Shown here: piece by piece, positions 37,601-46,795 of the stretch
How the letters are laid out: every line of letters starts with the position of its first letter
How positions within the stretch are numbered: position 1 is the stretch's first letter
Assembly: GCA_030168575.1 (NCBI GenBank)
Contig: CP115555.1
Span: 124,001 to 188,000, forward strand
Reading direction: 5' to 3'
From: Methanomassiliicoccales archaeon LGM-RCC1
GTDB taxonomy: Archaea; Thermoplasmatota; Thermoplasmata; Methanomassiliicoccales; Methanomethylophilaceae
Length of the DNA stretch: 64,000 bases
Made by a program: the position numbers and the translations under genes
The notes under the pieces: generated by a model
The model's database searches: none
Told to the model about the DNA's origin: nothing
The model's input: the letters and a program-made list of their open reading frames with translations, nothing else

Positions 37601-39723
37601 CGGAGGTTGCTATCGTCTCCGCATCCATGTACAAGGTCACCGAGAACCTCATCCAGATGTATGTGTACACATCGCTCCAGAAAGCCATCGACAGCGGTGC
37701 CACCGAAATCACCACAACCGGCACGCTGAAGGTCACAGACATGGTCACCATCCCCGCGGGAGTCACCGTGGATGCAAGGACTGCCACCGTAACCGTCGGA
37801 GATTCCGACTACAGGAACGCAGTACTCGCAGTCGCTGACGGAGGAGTGCTCAAGATCAACGGGGCCACCGTTGACGGAACCCTCACAGCCGAGGTCGCCA
37901 GGACCGGACTCAGGAACACCGGCACCATCGTGTCCGACGTTTTCACCACCGACGGCACCGATGCAACATACACCAACATCTACACCGCCATGTCCCTCGC
38001 AGAGGCAGGCGACGAGATCACCATCACCAAGGCCGACACCGTCGAGCTCGACAAGAACCTGACCGTCAAGTCCGGAGTGGACCTCATCGTCCCCGCAGGC
38101 AAGACCCTCAAGCTCAACGACGGCGTCACCGTGACCATCGACGGAACACTCGAGGCATGGGACGTCATCCAGGCGGAGACAAAGTTCGCCGCCAAGGCAG
38201 CCGACACCGCCACCGAGAAGGCATCCGCCATCGTCAACAAGGGAGTCTTCGCATCAGTCGGAGACCTCACCTATGACTACTACAAGATCGCAGGAGCCTA
38301 CTTCACGTACACCACCGACGAGGCCACGTTCAACCTCAACACCTCCGTGTCCGTGTTGCCCGTGCTCTTCGCTGCAGAAGCGACTGGATCCTCGTTCAGC
38401 ATCTACGGAAGCAACACCGTTTCCGACATAATCCTCATGAACTCGAAGACCACCGAGAAGACCGTCACCGTCAAGGCAGGTTACGACCTGACCGCGACAG
38501 AGATCGCCCTCTCCGGAAAGGTCAAGGTAGTCGTAGAGGACGGAGCAGGACTCTCCGCAAAGGTCTCGAGCGAGATCGGAGACGTCACCGTGAAGGATGT
38601 CGACAGCATCGTACTTCAGCTGACCACCGGCGACAGCGCAGCTTTCAACGTGTCCGGAACCCCCGACGACGGAGTCATCGAGGGAACCACCGCCAAGGCA
38701 GTCACCGTCTCCGACGGTATTGTCAATCTCGGAGCAGCATTCAACGTCTCTGCAGTCACGTTCACTGTCGCAGAGGGTGCGAACCTGACCGTAGACGGAA
38801 AGGCCTTCACCGGAAAGACCGTCACAGTCAACGGAGCCCTCATCGTTAAGAACGGCGGAACCGCCACGATCGACAAGCTCGTCGTTGCGGGAACATTCTC
38901 CGTGGCCGAGGACGATGCAGATCTGGAGATCACCGCCGGATCAGCTGATGTCAAGGTCGCGCTCGTCGGGGTCTCAAGCAAGGCCATGAACCTGTCCGGA
39001 ACCGCCATGCTCCTCGGAGAGGCTTACACCGGACTCACCATCGTCGCAGCGGCACCCACCGCAGTTGTCGACGATGCGATCATCGAGGACATGCACAAGA
39101 CCATTTACACCGTTAACGGAACCGAGTACATGTATGTGTACGTGCCTACCAGCAGTACCCAGACCGTGGATGTCGTCAAGACGCCATCTGTAGAGAACGC
39201 CGTTGTCAACTCTTGGATGTACGTCAAGTCCGGAACGCCCGCCATCGCCGATGAGGTCAAGCTGACCAATGTCGACTCGGTGTATGCAGATATCGACAAG
39301 GCCATCTACAAGGTCTCGATCATCACCGACGCGGGAGTCAAGTCCGTCGCAATCGACGGAATCCAGCTGGTAAGCGGCGGTCTCATCGGAAACAACGTGT
39401 ACACCACTGTCAACAACCTCGAGGCCGGTACCCACACCGTTTCCTACACGCTCATGTCCGGATACGAGGGAACCGCCCAGCTGTACACCCAGGACGGAAC
39501 CATACTCAAGGACCTGAAGTTCGTTGTGTCCGGAGTGCCCGAGGACGGAGAGACCGTGGTTTCCGAGGTCTTCCAGCTCTACGGAACCGAGCAGATCATC
39601 GCACCCGAACCCACACCCGTCGAGCAGAACGAGTGGACCATCACCACCATCCTGCTCGTCATCCTTGTGATCCTGATCGCCATCATGGCAGTCATCGTCG
39701 CGCTGAGACTCAACAGGAGCTGA
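34660..39723 (+). CDS. Giant cell-surface adhesin-like protein
   Basis: 1,687 aa. A signal peptide (residues 1-30, FLAVLAVLAMAFAAFAVVAP then ETDDA) is followed by a very long Thr/Ala/Val/Gly-rich body of short beta-strand repeats (IIINGNLSLTGANT, TIDGDLIVTGASTIYGKVAV and many similar), as in right-handed beta-helix adhesins. It ends in a Pro/Glu spacer (PEPTPVEQ), one membrane span (about 1656-1680) and a short basic tail (RLNRS). It should be anchored in the membrane and project through the cell surface. Codon choice changes along the gene: A/T third positions are common at about 34660-36440 and 37100-37620, while C/G ones dominate at 36450-37080 and after 37660, a mosaic pattern. It resembles adhesin-like proteins of gut methanogens. 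Confidence 0.85.
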   Translation: MNTKGMKFLAVLAVLAMAFAAFAVVAPAETDDAVQSESAILTPETENFNTGTVANSYIATEGITVTDTGAGNVYLAPGITVTVVNGASAGAVVFYVAETDLDASSKVKYTATTKFSVTTIADVVYDITAAYDEENGASITVAAGTGWNAQGTIVFGKNVTYDGDFTLAGNTTIFPAASDVTIDGDLIVTGASTIYGKVAVTGDVKVDAASNAPATLTLGTAASLSLAEGKAVELRAFTTDTVAAANFAPGNVFTGTVESYAKDATAATNSVALEGFVGAVTATSAETPALNLTTISYGTITPGTTTLPGIPAAAIGAASKTTTLNMDVSIGGAYAFNGNIIINGNLSLTGANTVVLTVNAGSLTVASGKEIKLTSSETTAGPSVTSVAKINATVNAYVGSTVKGSAVLTDFVGKAANNASDKLEFGNNGSSDISGSITGLTGGALGTSTVAAAGLVIGGQATLADDAVITADSGAITADLIDAAGNNVIFTGAKATYTQAASAVLGDVVSGTVLLKAGSFTTTADVVVGSNDADAPTATLNIGVNATLTLGNGGAEDYNGCDVAIADSGVVNVYGTVQAANTTTGNASEIKDHTSSTKGKLNAYEGAVIKTTKLNITAANVNIEGAKETVKISGTLAGPTHPYSQMQIVIVEGNLTIPDNVVLTIAGDLIVNEGVEVLIKNGGQLVIDSSTATAEIYGTITVESTTATPAAGFLVTSADTITVENGGSVVVSGTSAAPALMTITDADFTVKKGGEVEVGEYGKAILGADKFTVAAGGTFKVEGGVQGTFLNKGTVIIDGYLTGALTVNMLGSATVDIRSVDLYNGANSQLSITDGGLVPKGSSTVAGLNEINNITLNETRTAGDVVGIQGLVVKTSYTSYTLSGITYYYNYMDLSGAVNKHAMQTSGDDTTIAIASGKGLTVADTFALAGSDVVFDVGADGTELTVSGILLQPNGTAAFIGDAAAKISVTGMMKTYNPVTSEVAIVSASMYKVTENLIQMYVYTSLQKAIDSGATEITTTGTLKVTDMVTIPAGVTVDARTATVTVGDSDYRNAVLAVADGGVLKINGATVDGTLTAEVARTGLRNTGTIVSDVFTTDGTDATYTNIYTAMSLAEAGDEITITKADTVELDKNLTVKSGVDLIVPAGKTLKLNDGVTVTIDGTLEAWDVIQAETKFAAKAADTATEKASAIVNKGVFASVGDLTYDYYKIAGAYFTYTTDEATFNLNTSVSVLPVLFAAEATGSSFSIYGSNTVSDIILMNSKTTEKTVTVKAGYDLTATEIALSGKVKVVVEDGAGLSAKVSSEIGDVTVKDVDSIVLQLTTGDSAAFNVSGTPDDGVIEGTTAKAVTVSDGIVNLGAAFNVSAVTFTVAEGANLTVDGKAFTGKTVTVNGALIVKNGGTATIDKLVVAGTFSVAEDDADLEITAGSADVKVALVGVSSKAMNLSGTAMLLGEAYTGLTIVAAAPTAVVDDAIIEDMHKTIYTVNGTEYMYVYVPTSSTQTVDVVKTPSVENAVVNSWMYVKSGTPAIADEVKLTNVDSVYADIDKAIYKVSIITDAGVKSVAIDGIQLVSGGLIGNNVYTTVNNLEAGTHTVSYTLMSGYEGTAQLYTQDGTILKDLKFVVSGVPEDGETVVSEVFQLYGTEQIIAPEPTPVEQNEWTITTILLVILVILIAIMAVIVALRLNRS

Positions 39724-39774
39724 AGGTAACTTCGGAACGATGTTGAAAGAGAACCAATAACCGAAAGACAAACA

Positions 39775-39790
39775 GGGCCCGCAAGGGCCC
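39775..39790 (+). terminator. Hairpin after the adhesin gene
   Basis: GGGCCC-GCAA-GGGCCC, a 6-bp stem with a GNRA loop, 52 nt after the adhesin stop. The rest of 39791-40070 shows no gene; ccttatatcc at about 39834-39843 is a TATA-like sequence with no clear target. Confidence 0.55.
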
Positions 39791-40070
39791 ATTCCCTTCT
39801 TGTAGTGGACAATCCGCGAACTCTCTCGCAGAACCTTATATCCTATCCTCACATATCCCTTCCTGCAGCCGATTGCGGTCAACGGGAAGACAGGCATCCA
39901 TGGAGATATCCGAGATGCCCATCGGCGTCGACCCGTACCATTTCTGAGCATCCGGCATCATAGAGTAAGGTATCGTCCGGGAACATCATTCCAGCGCAAG
40001 CGTCCGTTCCCGTTCGAAGGTCACGAGGACCGCGATCCCTCCGAAGCGTCGCGAGGAAAAGTGACCATAA

Positions 40071-40460
40071 ATGTCAAACCAGATCAATGATACAATCACA
40101 GTGGATCTCCACGACCAGATAATCTCGGACCTTCCGATAACCGATCCCGATGAGCTCGAGGATATCCTCATCAACGCCGCCGATAGGCTCACCGACGGCA
40201 GAGAGCCCGTCATCCTCGAGGCCCTCATGAATACTCTCGTCGACTTCTACGTCTTTACCATGGAACCCGGCAACGATGAGGAGGATATCGGATTCCTCGT
40301 CTCCGACATCGAGGACAAGGTGTGCGATGCGGTCTCGTTCAGGAAGACAATGATCGATAACGGGCATACGACTTCCCGGATGACGAAGAGCCTGTCGAGG
40401 ATGACGAGGACGACGATCTCCCCCAGACATGGACCTCCTCCCTCCTGGCCCTTCTGCTGA
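40071..40460 (+). CDS. Hypothetical protein, 3' end uncertain
   Basis: The first 95 residues (SNQINDTITVDLHDQIISDL, PDELEDILINAADRL, EALMNTLVDFYVF) look like a normal acidic helical protein. The last 30 codons in the same frame give a basic Ser/Thr/Arg/Pro-rich sequence, while a different frame from about 40361 encodes an acidic stretch DFPDDEEPVEDDEDDDLPQ, so a frameshift near 40340-40360 is possible. The end overlaps the convergent nucleotidyltransferase gene on the other strand. No family recognised. Confidence 0.45.
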   Translation: MSNQINDTITVDLHDQIISDLPITDPDELEDILINAADRLTDGREPVILEALMNTLVDFYVFTMEPGNDEEDIGFLVSDIEDKVCDAVSFRKTMIDNGHTTSRMTKSLSRMTRTTISPRHGPPPSWPFC

Positions 40461-40734
40461 ACCCATCGTCCGAAAGACATGAGCGGTCCACGATGTCCAC
40501 CGGTCTTCCGAGCGCCTCCGAGAGCTCATCCGTGAACCCGCAGTAATCTGAGAACGAGAAGTCATCGGTCGTATCGAGGATGAAATCATAATCGCTGTCC
40601 GGCCCGTTCCTGCCGGTCGCCCTCGATCCGAACAGATATACGGCGGTTACGTTGTGGCGTTCCGCTATCGGCGCCACTATCGATGCCATCTCATCCGCGG
40701 TATATCCGTGCCGTCCGTTCCCTCCGTCGCTCAT
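40339..40734 (-). CDS. Minimal nucleotidyltransferase (MNT/MntA-like)
   Basis: 131 aa. The nucleotidyltransferase signature is clear: VYLFGSRATGRNGPDSDYDF, with GS and the two catalytic Asp, and the third Asp in PVDIVD. Such small proteins are usually AMPylating antitoxins paired with a HEPN toxin (HepT). I found no HEPN gene next to it, so it may be solitary. The C-terminal 28 residues (RSSSSSSSTGSSSSGKSYAR and onward) are low complexity and read antisense over the gene at 40071, so the true end may be nearer 40430. Confidence 0.65.
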   Translation of the reverse strand: MSDGGNGRHGYTADEMASIVAPIAERHNVTAVYLFGSRATGRNGPDSDYDFILDTTDDFSFSDYCGFTDELSEALGRPVDIVDRSCLSDDGFSRRARREEVHVWGRSSSSSSSTGSSSSGKSYARYRSLSS

Positions 40735-40861
40735 TTCAGACCTCCGTCAGCGATCGTCATCAGCGTGGCGACCGCTTGCGCTATGTCTCTTTGATGCATC
40801 TGCTAACATATCATCGTATCCTTTGAAAGGGAGGATGTCCCCCTCCCCCCGTTTGTCCGGA

Positions 40862-41338
40862 TCAGACCTCCATCATGACCTGGTCCAGCCACTGTTTGGC
40901 GGTCTCGGCCCCGGCGAATCCGTTCGCAAGCTCGTTGACCTCCCTGTTCCTCTCGACGTTGTCGATGCCGAACGGGATCAGGATGTTCGCAAGCTCGTGC
41001 AAGAGGCAGTAATCGAGGACCTCCTTCAGGACCCTGTCGTCCAGGAACCTCCTGTTCATGATCACCGTCCTCATCAGGCAGCTCGACTGTCCCGCTTTGG
41101 ACACCGACTCCCCCTTGGACCAGAACAGCCTCAGGTCCTCGATCTCTTCGATCAGACCGTTGTCCACGAGCCTGTAGTAGGCGTCCCACAGCCTATCCGT
41201 GTCCTCGGAGCCGATGTCTATCGATCTGCTGCGCCCGATGTACTTCTCCTGGTTCAGCATCCTGAACTCGTGGGATGTCAGCCAGTCCTTGGTCCCCTCG
41301 GAGTACCCGTCGGTCTCCTCTCCGCGCATCCTCGCCAT
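40862..41338 (-). CDS. SprT/YgjP-like metalloprotease-like protein, degenerate motif
   Basis: About 158 aa from the ATG at 41338; the frame is open to 41521, but that extension is unlike protein sequence. The C-terminal segment VLKEVLDYCLLHELANILIP resembles the zinc-protease helix of SprT/YgjP-type proteins, in which HExxH is the norm; here it reads HELAN, so the second His is missing and activity is doubtful. The N-terminal half (DWLTSHEFRMLNQEKYIG) is unassigned. It follows no operon and lies between tRNA-Ala and the nucleotidyltransferase. Confidence 0.45.
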   Translation of the reverse strand: MARMRGEETDGYSEGTKDWLTSHEFRMLNQEKYIGRSRSIDIGSEDTDRLWDAYYRLVDNGLIEEIEDLRLFWSKGESVSKAGQSSCLMRTVIMNRRFLDDRVLKEVLDYCLLHELANILIPFGIDNVERNREVNELANGFAGAETAKQWLDQVMMEV

Positions 41339-41536
41339 GATGCGGTCCGCAAGACCTGGTCCGATGCCTCTGATGAAACCCTTTCCGAAACCCCCCTTAA
41401 CCCCACCGGATAGGGGAGTTACGATAACGAGCGGACAATGGGCCAACTGTGACTGGTGGACAGACACAGAAAAAAGGTGGACATTGCTGAAATCGATGAC
41501 AATGTAACCTGTGCGGGTCACTTTTGATGGAATAAG

Positions 41537-41609
41537 TGGACAGTGTGGGATTTGAACCCACGACCTCCTGCTTGCAAAGCAGGCGATCTTCCAGCTGATC
41601 TAACTGCCC
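41537..41609 (-). tRNA. tRNA-Ala (anticodon TGC)
   Basis: 73 nt with no encoded CCA. Acceptor GGGCAGT / ACTGTCC (with G-U), anticodon stem around CTTTGCAAG giving TGC, T-loop GGTTCAAATCC. It is downstream of rps10 in the str operon orientation. Confidence 0.95.
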
Positions 41610-41695
41610 AGTAATCCCCCCTATTTGAATAATGGATATAAACCTTATGGTCTGCCCATCCAGACATCAAATCAAAGGGAAAAATAGAAGGTAAT

Positions 41696-41713
41696 GAGGG
41701 GGCGAACCCCCTC
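41696..41713 (-). terminator. GC hairpin after rps10
   Basis: GAGGGGG-TTCG-CCCCCTC on the minus strand, 7-bp stem with a UUCG loop, 16 nt after the rps10 stop. It ends the str operon. Confidence 0.6.
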
Positions 41714-41728
41714 GTAAGGGTTTGTTGT

Positions 41729-42043
41729 TCAAGCGCTGCGGAGCACAATCTCAATGTTGACTCCATCGGGCACCTGGATCCTCATGAGCTGCCTGAGGGC
41801 ACGCTCGTCGGCATCCAGATCGATGAGCCTCTTGTGAATGCGCATTTCCCAGCGATCCCATGTCTCGCTTCCCTCTCCGTCGGGGCTCTTCCTGCAAGGA
41901 ACCTTCAGCTTCTTGGTGGGAAGGGGGACGGGTCCGCGGATGTCCACTCCAGTCCTCTGGGAGATTCCCTTGATCTGGGCGCAGACACTGTCGACCTTTG
42001 CGGGGTCGGTTCCGCTGAGAGAGATTCTTGCGCGCTGTGACAT
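41729..42043 (-). CDS. rps10: 30S ribosomal protein uS10 (Rps10)
   Basis: 104 aa; [20 protein letters not shown] at the N-terminus, [20 protein letters not shown] in the loop that contacts 16S r[16 protein letters not shown] near the end. ATG at 42043, overlapping nothing and starting 12 nt after the tuf stop. It is the last protein gene of the str operon, in archaeal order tuf-rps10. Confidence 0.97.
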   Translation of the reverse strand: MSQRARISLSGTDPAKVDSVCAQIKGISQRTGVDIRGPVPLPTKKLKVPCRKSPDGEGSETWDRWEMRIHKRLIDLDADERALRQLMRIQVPDGVNIEIVLRSA

Positions 42044-42054
42044 CGGAATCACTT

Positions 42055-43320
42055 TCAAGCCTTTTGGACTTCAATGCACATTCCGGCAGCCACGGTCTGT
42101 CCCATGTCACGGATGGCGAACCTTCCGAGAGGCGGGAAGTCCTTAGCGGTCTCGACGACCATGGGCTTTGTGGGCTCGACCTTGACGATTGCGATGTCTC
42201 CGGTCTTCAGGAAGTCGGGGTGCTCCTGCTTTGCCTGTCCAGACTTGGGGTCGATGGTCTTGATGAGCTCAACGAACCTGCATGCGGTCTGGGTGGTGTG
42301 GCAGTGGAACACGGGTGTGTATCCGACTGTGATGACGGAGGGGTGGTTCAGGACGACGATCTGTGCTGTGAAAGACTTAGCAACAGACGGAGGGCTGTCG
42401 AGAGGTCCTGCGACGTCTCCCCTCTTGATGTCGTTCTTTGCGACTCCACCGACGTTGAATCCAACGTTGTCTCCGGGCAGTGCCTGGGGCAGCTGCTCGT
42501 GGTGCATCTCGATGGTCTTGATCTTTCCCTTCACGTTGGAGGGGTTGAAGATGACATCCATGTTGGGCTTGAGAACTCCAGTCTCGACACGTCCGACAGG
42601 AACGGTTCCGATACCGGTGATGGTGTAGACGTCCTGAACGGGCAGCCTGAGGGGCTTCTCTGTGTGCTTCTCGGGAACCTTAAGGTTGTCGAGTGCTGCG
42701 ATGAGTGTGGGTCCCTTGTACCAGGGGGTGTTGGGGGATGCAGTCTTGACGTTGTCTCCCTCGTATGCGGATACGGGGATGAAGGGGACCTCATCTGTCT
42801 TGACACCGACCATCTTCATCAGCTTGGTCATTGCCTCTTTGGCCTCGTTGTACTTGGCCTCGTCGTACTTCACAGCGTCCATCTTGTTGATGGCGACGAT
42901 GATCTGCTTGACACCGAGGGTGGTTGCGAGGAAGACATGCTCCTTTGTCTGAGCCTGGGGTCCCTCGATAGCGGAACAGGTGATGACTGCTGCATCTGCC
43001 TGGGATGTTCCGGTAATCATGTTCTTGACGAAGTCACGGTGTCCGGGAGCGTCGATGACGGTGAAGTAGTACTTGTCTGTGTAGAACTTCTTGTGAGCGA
43101 CATCGATGGTAACTCCCCTCTCCCTCTCCTCTTTGAGTCCGTCCATGACCCATGCGAAGTAGAAGGATCCCTTTCCCTTCTCCTCTGCCTCTTTCTTGTA
43201 CTTCTCGACTAAGTGGGGGTCGATTGCACCGGTCTCGAGCAGGATCCTTCCTGTGAGGGTGGATTTTCCGTGGTCGACGTGTCCGATGATGACCAGATTC
43301 ATGTGTTCTTTCTCTGCCAT
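42055..43320 (-). CDS. tuf: Translation elongation factor EF-1 alpha (aEF1A)
   Basis: 421 aa GTPase that brings aminoacyl-tRNA to the ribosome. G1 [10 protein letters not shown]3 DAPGHRDF, G4 NKMD and G5 (near SAYEGDN) are intact, followed by the beta-barrel domains 2 and 3. ATG at 43320 behind a ggaggaacaa site. Start 57 nt after the fusA stop in the str operon. Confidence 0.97.
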   Translation of the reverse strand: MAEKEHMNLVIIGHVDHGKSTLTGRILLETGAIDPHLVEKYKKEAEEKGKGSFYFAWVMDGLKEERERGVTIDVAHKKFYTDKYYFTVIDAPGHRDFVKNMITGTSQADAAVITCSAIEGPQAQTKEHVFLATTLGVKQIIVAINKMDAVKYDEAKYNEAKEAMTKLMKMVGVKTDEVPFIPVSAYEGDNVKTASPNTPWYKGPTLIAALDNLKVPEKHTEKPLRLPVQDVYTITGIGTVPVGRVETGVLKPNMDVIFNPSNVKGKIKTIEMHHEQLPQALPGDNVGFNVGGVAKNDIKRGDVAGPLDSPPSVAKSFTAQIVVLNHPSVITVGYTPVFHCHTTQTACRFVELIKTIDPKSGQAKQEHPDFLKTGDIAIVKVEPTKPMVVETAKDFPPLGRFAIRDMGQTVAAGMCIEVQKA

Positions 43321-43377
43321 ATTTGTTCCTCCAATGGAATCTTATTTTATGCGTAAACTAGTTTCATATTAAAAGGT

Positions 43378-45663
43378 TTAGAGCCCTGAGTAATACTTGT
43401 CGTCATAGGGTTCAGGGTTGAGTCCCTTACGGGTCCTGATCTCTGTGACCACTTTCTTCTGCAATTCGGGCACGAGCTTTTCGAATCCAGCGTTCTCGAT
43501 TGACCAGATCGCACGTCCCTGTGTGCTTCCACGGATATCGGATGAGAATCCGAACATGTCGGCGACAGGACAGATTGCTGTCACGGTCGAGTCTGCTCCG
43601 TCCTGTCCCATCTCGAGGATGGTACCGCGGCGCTGGTTGATCAGGTTGACTGCGCCTCCCATGTAATCCGGGGGAACGCTGATGAAGACCTTCTGCATGG
43701 GCTCGAGCAGGATTCTTCCTGCCTGGCACATTGCTCCGTAGATACCGTCCCTGACTGCAGGGATGATCTGAGCGGGTCCTCTGTGGATGGTATCCTCGTG
43801 GAGTTTTGCATCCATGAGCTTGACTTTGAGTCCGGCGACCTTCTCGTTTGCGAGGGGTCCCCTCATCATGGCCTCTTCGAAGGCCTGCTTCACGAGCTCC
43901 ATTGTCTCGTGGAGGTACTGGATACCCTTGGTGCAGTCGATAAGAACATTGTTGTTCTTGAATCCGACAACTCCCTTGGCCTGGTCGACGTCCATTCCGC
44001 AGTCGACGAGGACCTTTGCGAGCTCCTTGGGATCCTTGATCTTGGCCTCTGTGTCGATCTCTCCCTTGCGAATGGCCTCTTTGACGCCGTCCTCGAGGGG
44101 CTCCACGATGAAGTAGAACTTGTTGTGCTTGTTGGGTGACTTACCCTCGAACTCGTTCGGGTTGGGTCCCTTGACGGACTCCTGGTAGACCACGATAGGA
44201 GGCGAGGAGACGATGTCGACACCCTGTTCGTTGACGATCCTGTACTCGGTGATCTCGAGGTGCAGCTCTCCCATTCCGGACATGAGGTGCTCCCCGGTCT
44301 CGTTGTTGATCTCGATGCTCAGCGAGGGGTCGGCCTTTGCGATGACCCTCAGAACCTCGACCAGCTTGGGCAGGTCCGCCATGCTCTTGGCCTCGATGGC
44401 CTTTGTGATGACGGGCTCGGAGTAGTGAGTCATCTTCTCGAAGGGCTCCATGTCCTTCAGTGTGGACACGGTGGATCCTGCGATTGCGTCCTTCAGTCCG
44501 GTGACCGCGACGATGTTTCCGGCCTTACACTCCTCGATGGGTGTCCTGTCTGCTCCGACCATCAGTGCGACGGTCTGGACACGCTGGGGTGCGGGCATTC
44601 CGGATACATAAAGGGTCATTCCCTTCTTGACGGTTCCAGAGAACAGCCTTCCGATAGCGATCTCTCCGGCCTGCTTGTCCATGATGATCTTGGTGACCAT
44701 CAGTGCGACCTCTCCGTTGGGGTCGCAGTTCAGCATCTGCTTTCCGAGATCGGAGTTGAGGTCTCCCTTCCAGATGGTGGGGATACGGACCTTCTGTGCC
44801 TCGGTCGGGTTGGGGATGTGGTTGATTGCCATCTCCAATGCGACATCTGCGATGGGGATGATCTTGGCGAGCTTCTCCTGTCCGCCCTCCTGAGCACACA
44901 GGTCGAAGACCGTGTTGAGATTGAAGGGCTTGGATGCGAGCTGGTCCTTCAGTTCGGGACAAAGGTCCATGGCCCTCTTGTTGACCTCAGGCCTGCTGAG
45001 GTAGGGGATTGAGACTGCCCAGTTGTTGTAGGCGGATCCCAGTGCGACGGTTCCGTCCTGAAGGCTGACCTGCCACTCCTTGTTGAGGGGTGCGGGCAGG
45101 ATGTCCATGATCTTCTGGTTGAACTGTGTGATGATCTTCGAGAACTTGTCGATCATCATCTTGGGGGTCAGCTGCTGCTCGACGATGGCCCTGTCGACCT
45201 TGTTGATGAACAGCATGGGTCTGACACGCTCCTTCATTGCCTGCCTGATGACAGTCTCTGTCTGGGGCATGATTCCCTCGACTGCACAACAGAGGATGTA
45301 TACTCCGTCCAGTGCCCTCATTGCCCTGGTAACGTCTCCACCGAAGTCGACGTGTCCGGGTGTGTCGATGAGGTTAACGAGGTAGTGCTTCAGCTCTCCC
45401 GTCTTGGGCTCCCTGTAAGGAACGACCATTGCAGCGGATGCTGCGTTGATGGTGATTCCCCTTGCTGCTTCCTGCTCATCGTAGTCGAGCAGACGCTGCT
45501 CTCCTGCTGTCTCGGAGGACATCATTCCGGCTCCTGCGATCAGGTTGTCGGAGAAGGTTGTCTTTCCGTGGTCGATATGAGCGGCAGTTCCGAGGTTCCT
45601 GATGAGGGTCTGGTCCTTCATCAGCTCTACTGCTTTCTTTGCGTTGTCTTCTCTGCGTCCCAT
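43378..45663 (-). CDS. fusA: Translation elongation factor EF-2
   Basis: 761 aa GTPase for ribosomal translocation. G-domain motifs AAHIDHGKTT, DTPGHVDFGG and NKVDRA are present; domain IV holds the diphthamide-bearing loop with the target His in DTIHRGPAQIIPA. I chose the ATG at 45663, preceded by aggtgagtga; a GTG 6 nt upstream is open. It is slightly longer than the usual 730 aa. It follows rps7 by 18 nt. Confidence 0.97.
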   Translation of the reverse strand: MGRREDNAKKAVELMKDQTLIRNLGTAAHIDHGKTTFSDNLIAGAGMMSSETAGEQRLLDYDEQEAARGITINAASAAMVVPYREPKTGELKHYLVNLIDTPGHVDFGGDVTRAMRALDGVYILCCAVEGIMPQTETVIRQAMKERVRPMLFINKVDRAIVEQQLTPKMMIDKFSKIITQFNQKIMDILPAPLNKEWQVSLQDGTVALGSAYNNWAVSIPYLSRPEVNKRAMDLCPELKDQLASKPFNLNTVFDLCAQEGGQEKLAKIIPIADVALEMAINHIPNPTEAQKVRIPTIWKGDLNSDLGKQMLNCDPNGEVALMVTKIIMDKQAGEIAIGRLFSGTVKKGMTLYVSGMPAPQRVQTVALMVGADRTPIEECKAGNIVAVTGLKDAIAGSTVSTLKDMEPFEKMTHYSEPVITKAIEAKSMADLPKLVEVLRVIAKADPSLSIEINNETGEHLMSGMGELHLEITEYRIVNEQGVDIVSSPPIVVYQESVKGPNPNEFEGKSPNKHNKFYFIVEPLEDGVKEAIRKGEIDTEAKIKDPKELAKVLVDCGMDVDQAKGVVGFKNNNVLIDCTKGIQYLHETMELVKQAFEEAMMRGPLANEKVAGLKVKLMDAKLHEDTIHRGPAQIIPAVRDGIYGAMCQAGRILLEPMQKVFISVPPDYMGGAVNLINQRRGTILEMGQDGADSTVTAICPVADMFGFSSDIRGSTQGRAIWSIENAGFEKLVPELQKKVVTEIRTRKGLNPEPYDDKYYSGL

Positions 45664-45681
45664 GTTCACTCACCTGGAGAA

Positions 45682-46266
45682 TCACCTAGCGGACTGAGCG
45701 ACCCTCTCGATCTCCTCTTTCTTGGCGACCGAGAACGATGTCATGTCACCCTTGGCAGCGAGCATGATCTCGTCTGCAAGGCACTCGTAGATGGGCTTCT
45801 TGTTCTTGGACGAAGCGTTGACGACTCCTGTGCTCAGGTTGCGCAGGGCGATGTCGAGCCTCCTCTGGGGAGAGACATCCACTGCCTTGGGCACGGAGAT
45901 TCCACCGAACTGCAGCCTTGTGACTTCCTCACGGGGTGCTGCGTTCTCCAGAGCCTCGACGAGGACCTGGATGGGGTTCTTCTTGGTCTTTGCTGCGACG
46001 ATGTCGAAGGCCTGGGAGACCGCCTTGTACGCCTTCATCTTCTTTCCGGTGTACTTCTCGGTCCTCATGATGTTGTTGATGAGCCTCTCGACGATGCTGA
46101 GCTTGGACTTTCCGAACCACCTGTTGGCGTGCTTTCCACCGGAGTGGGGCACGTTGGTGGGCGTAAGGTCGATGTATTTTGCGAGTCCTCCGTCGTTGAC
46201 GACGACCTCTGTGGAGTCGTACTTGCCGAACATGAGGGCCTTCTGTGTGATGATCTCGTCTGCCAT
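45682..46266 (-). CDS. rps7: 30S ribosomal protein uS7 (Rps7)
   Basis: 194 aa head protein that nucleates assembly of the 3' domain of 16S rRNA. Recognisable segments: NRWFGKSKLSIVERLINNIM, ALENAAPREEVTRLQFGGIS and the C-terminal RNA-binding region ending EIERVAQSAR. ATG at 46266 behind aggtgattacc. The frame upstream to 46275 is not needed. Confidence 0.96.
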   Translation of the reverse strand: MADEIITQKALMFGKYDSTEVVVNDGGLAKYIDLTPTNVPHSGGKHANRWFGKSKLSIVERLINNIMRTEKYTGKKMKAYKAVSQAFDIVAAKTKKNPIQVLVEALENAAPREEVTRLQFGGISVPKAVDVSPQRRLDIALRNLSTGVVNASSKNKKPIYECLADEIMLAAKGDMTSFSVAKKEEIERVAQSAR

Positions 46267-46271
46267 GGTAA

Positions 46272-46700
46272 TCACCTAACAGGCTTGTCGATCCTTCCCC
46301 TGACCATTTCGTCGAGGGACACGTTGTTGACCTTGATAACCTTGTAACGGACTCCGGGGATATCTCCGTAGGACCTACCCATCCTTCCTCCGATACCTTC
46401 GATCATAACCTCGTCGTGCTCATCGATGAAGTTGATAGCACCGTCTCCCACAGCGAAAGCTGTGATCTGACGTCCGTTCTTGATGAGCTGGACTTTCACG
46501 CACTTACGGATAGCGGAGTTGGGCTGCTTAGCCTCGATTCCGACTTTCTCCAGTACGATTCCACGGCCCTGGGCGGATCCCTCGAGAGGATCGGACTTCT
46601 CCCTGAGCTTGAGGACCCTCTTCTTGTATCCCCTGTCTAACCAGCGGAACTTCTGACGGTCCGTCTTCATTTTTCTTGCTGTGTACAAGCCATTTCCCAT
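46272..46700 (-). CDS. rps12: 30S ribosomal protein uS12 (Rps12)
   Basis: 142 aa decoding-centre protein. Family segments KAQ-like [20 protein letters not shown] and [20 protein letters not shown] are present. I take the ATG at 46700, preceded by aggtgaaatt; the open frame reaches 46760, but that extension does not match the family. First gene of the str operon here (rps12-rps7-fusA-tuf-rps10). Confidence 0.96.
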   Translation of the reverse strand: MGNGLYTARKMKTDRQKFRWLDRGYKKRVLKLREKSDPLEGSAQGRGIVLEKVGIEAKQPNSAIRKCVKVQLIKNGRQITAFAVGDGAINFIDEHDEVMIEGIGGRMGRSYGDIPGVRYKVIKVNNVSLDEMVRGRIDKPVR

Positions 46701-46795
46701 AATTTCACCTTCAGAACCTTGCGATTCCAATTGATCATGAGTGCGTTGGTCATCCTCCATAGGATGTACTCAAAGCAATCTGCGTAGCCACAAGT

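Noticed and set aside
38974-39951. 325-codon minus-strand frame at the end of the adhesin
   Set aside because: Antisense to the adhesin C-terminus; composition (many Asp, Gly, Val, His from inverted codons) is that of a shadow frame.
40735-40861. HEPN (HepT) toxin next to the nucleotidyltransferase
   Set aside because: No frame with the RxxxxH motif or the expected length was found on either side.
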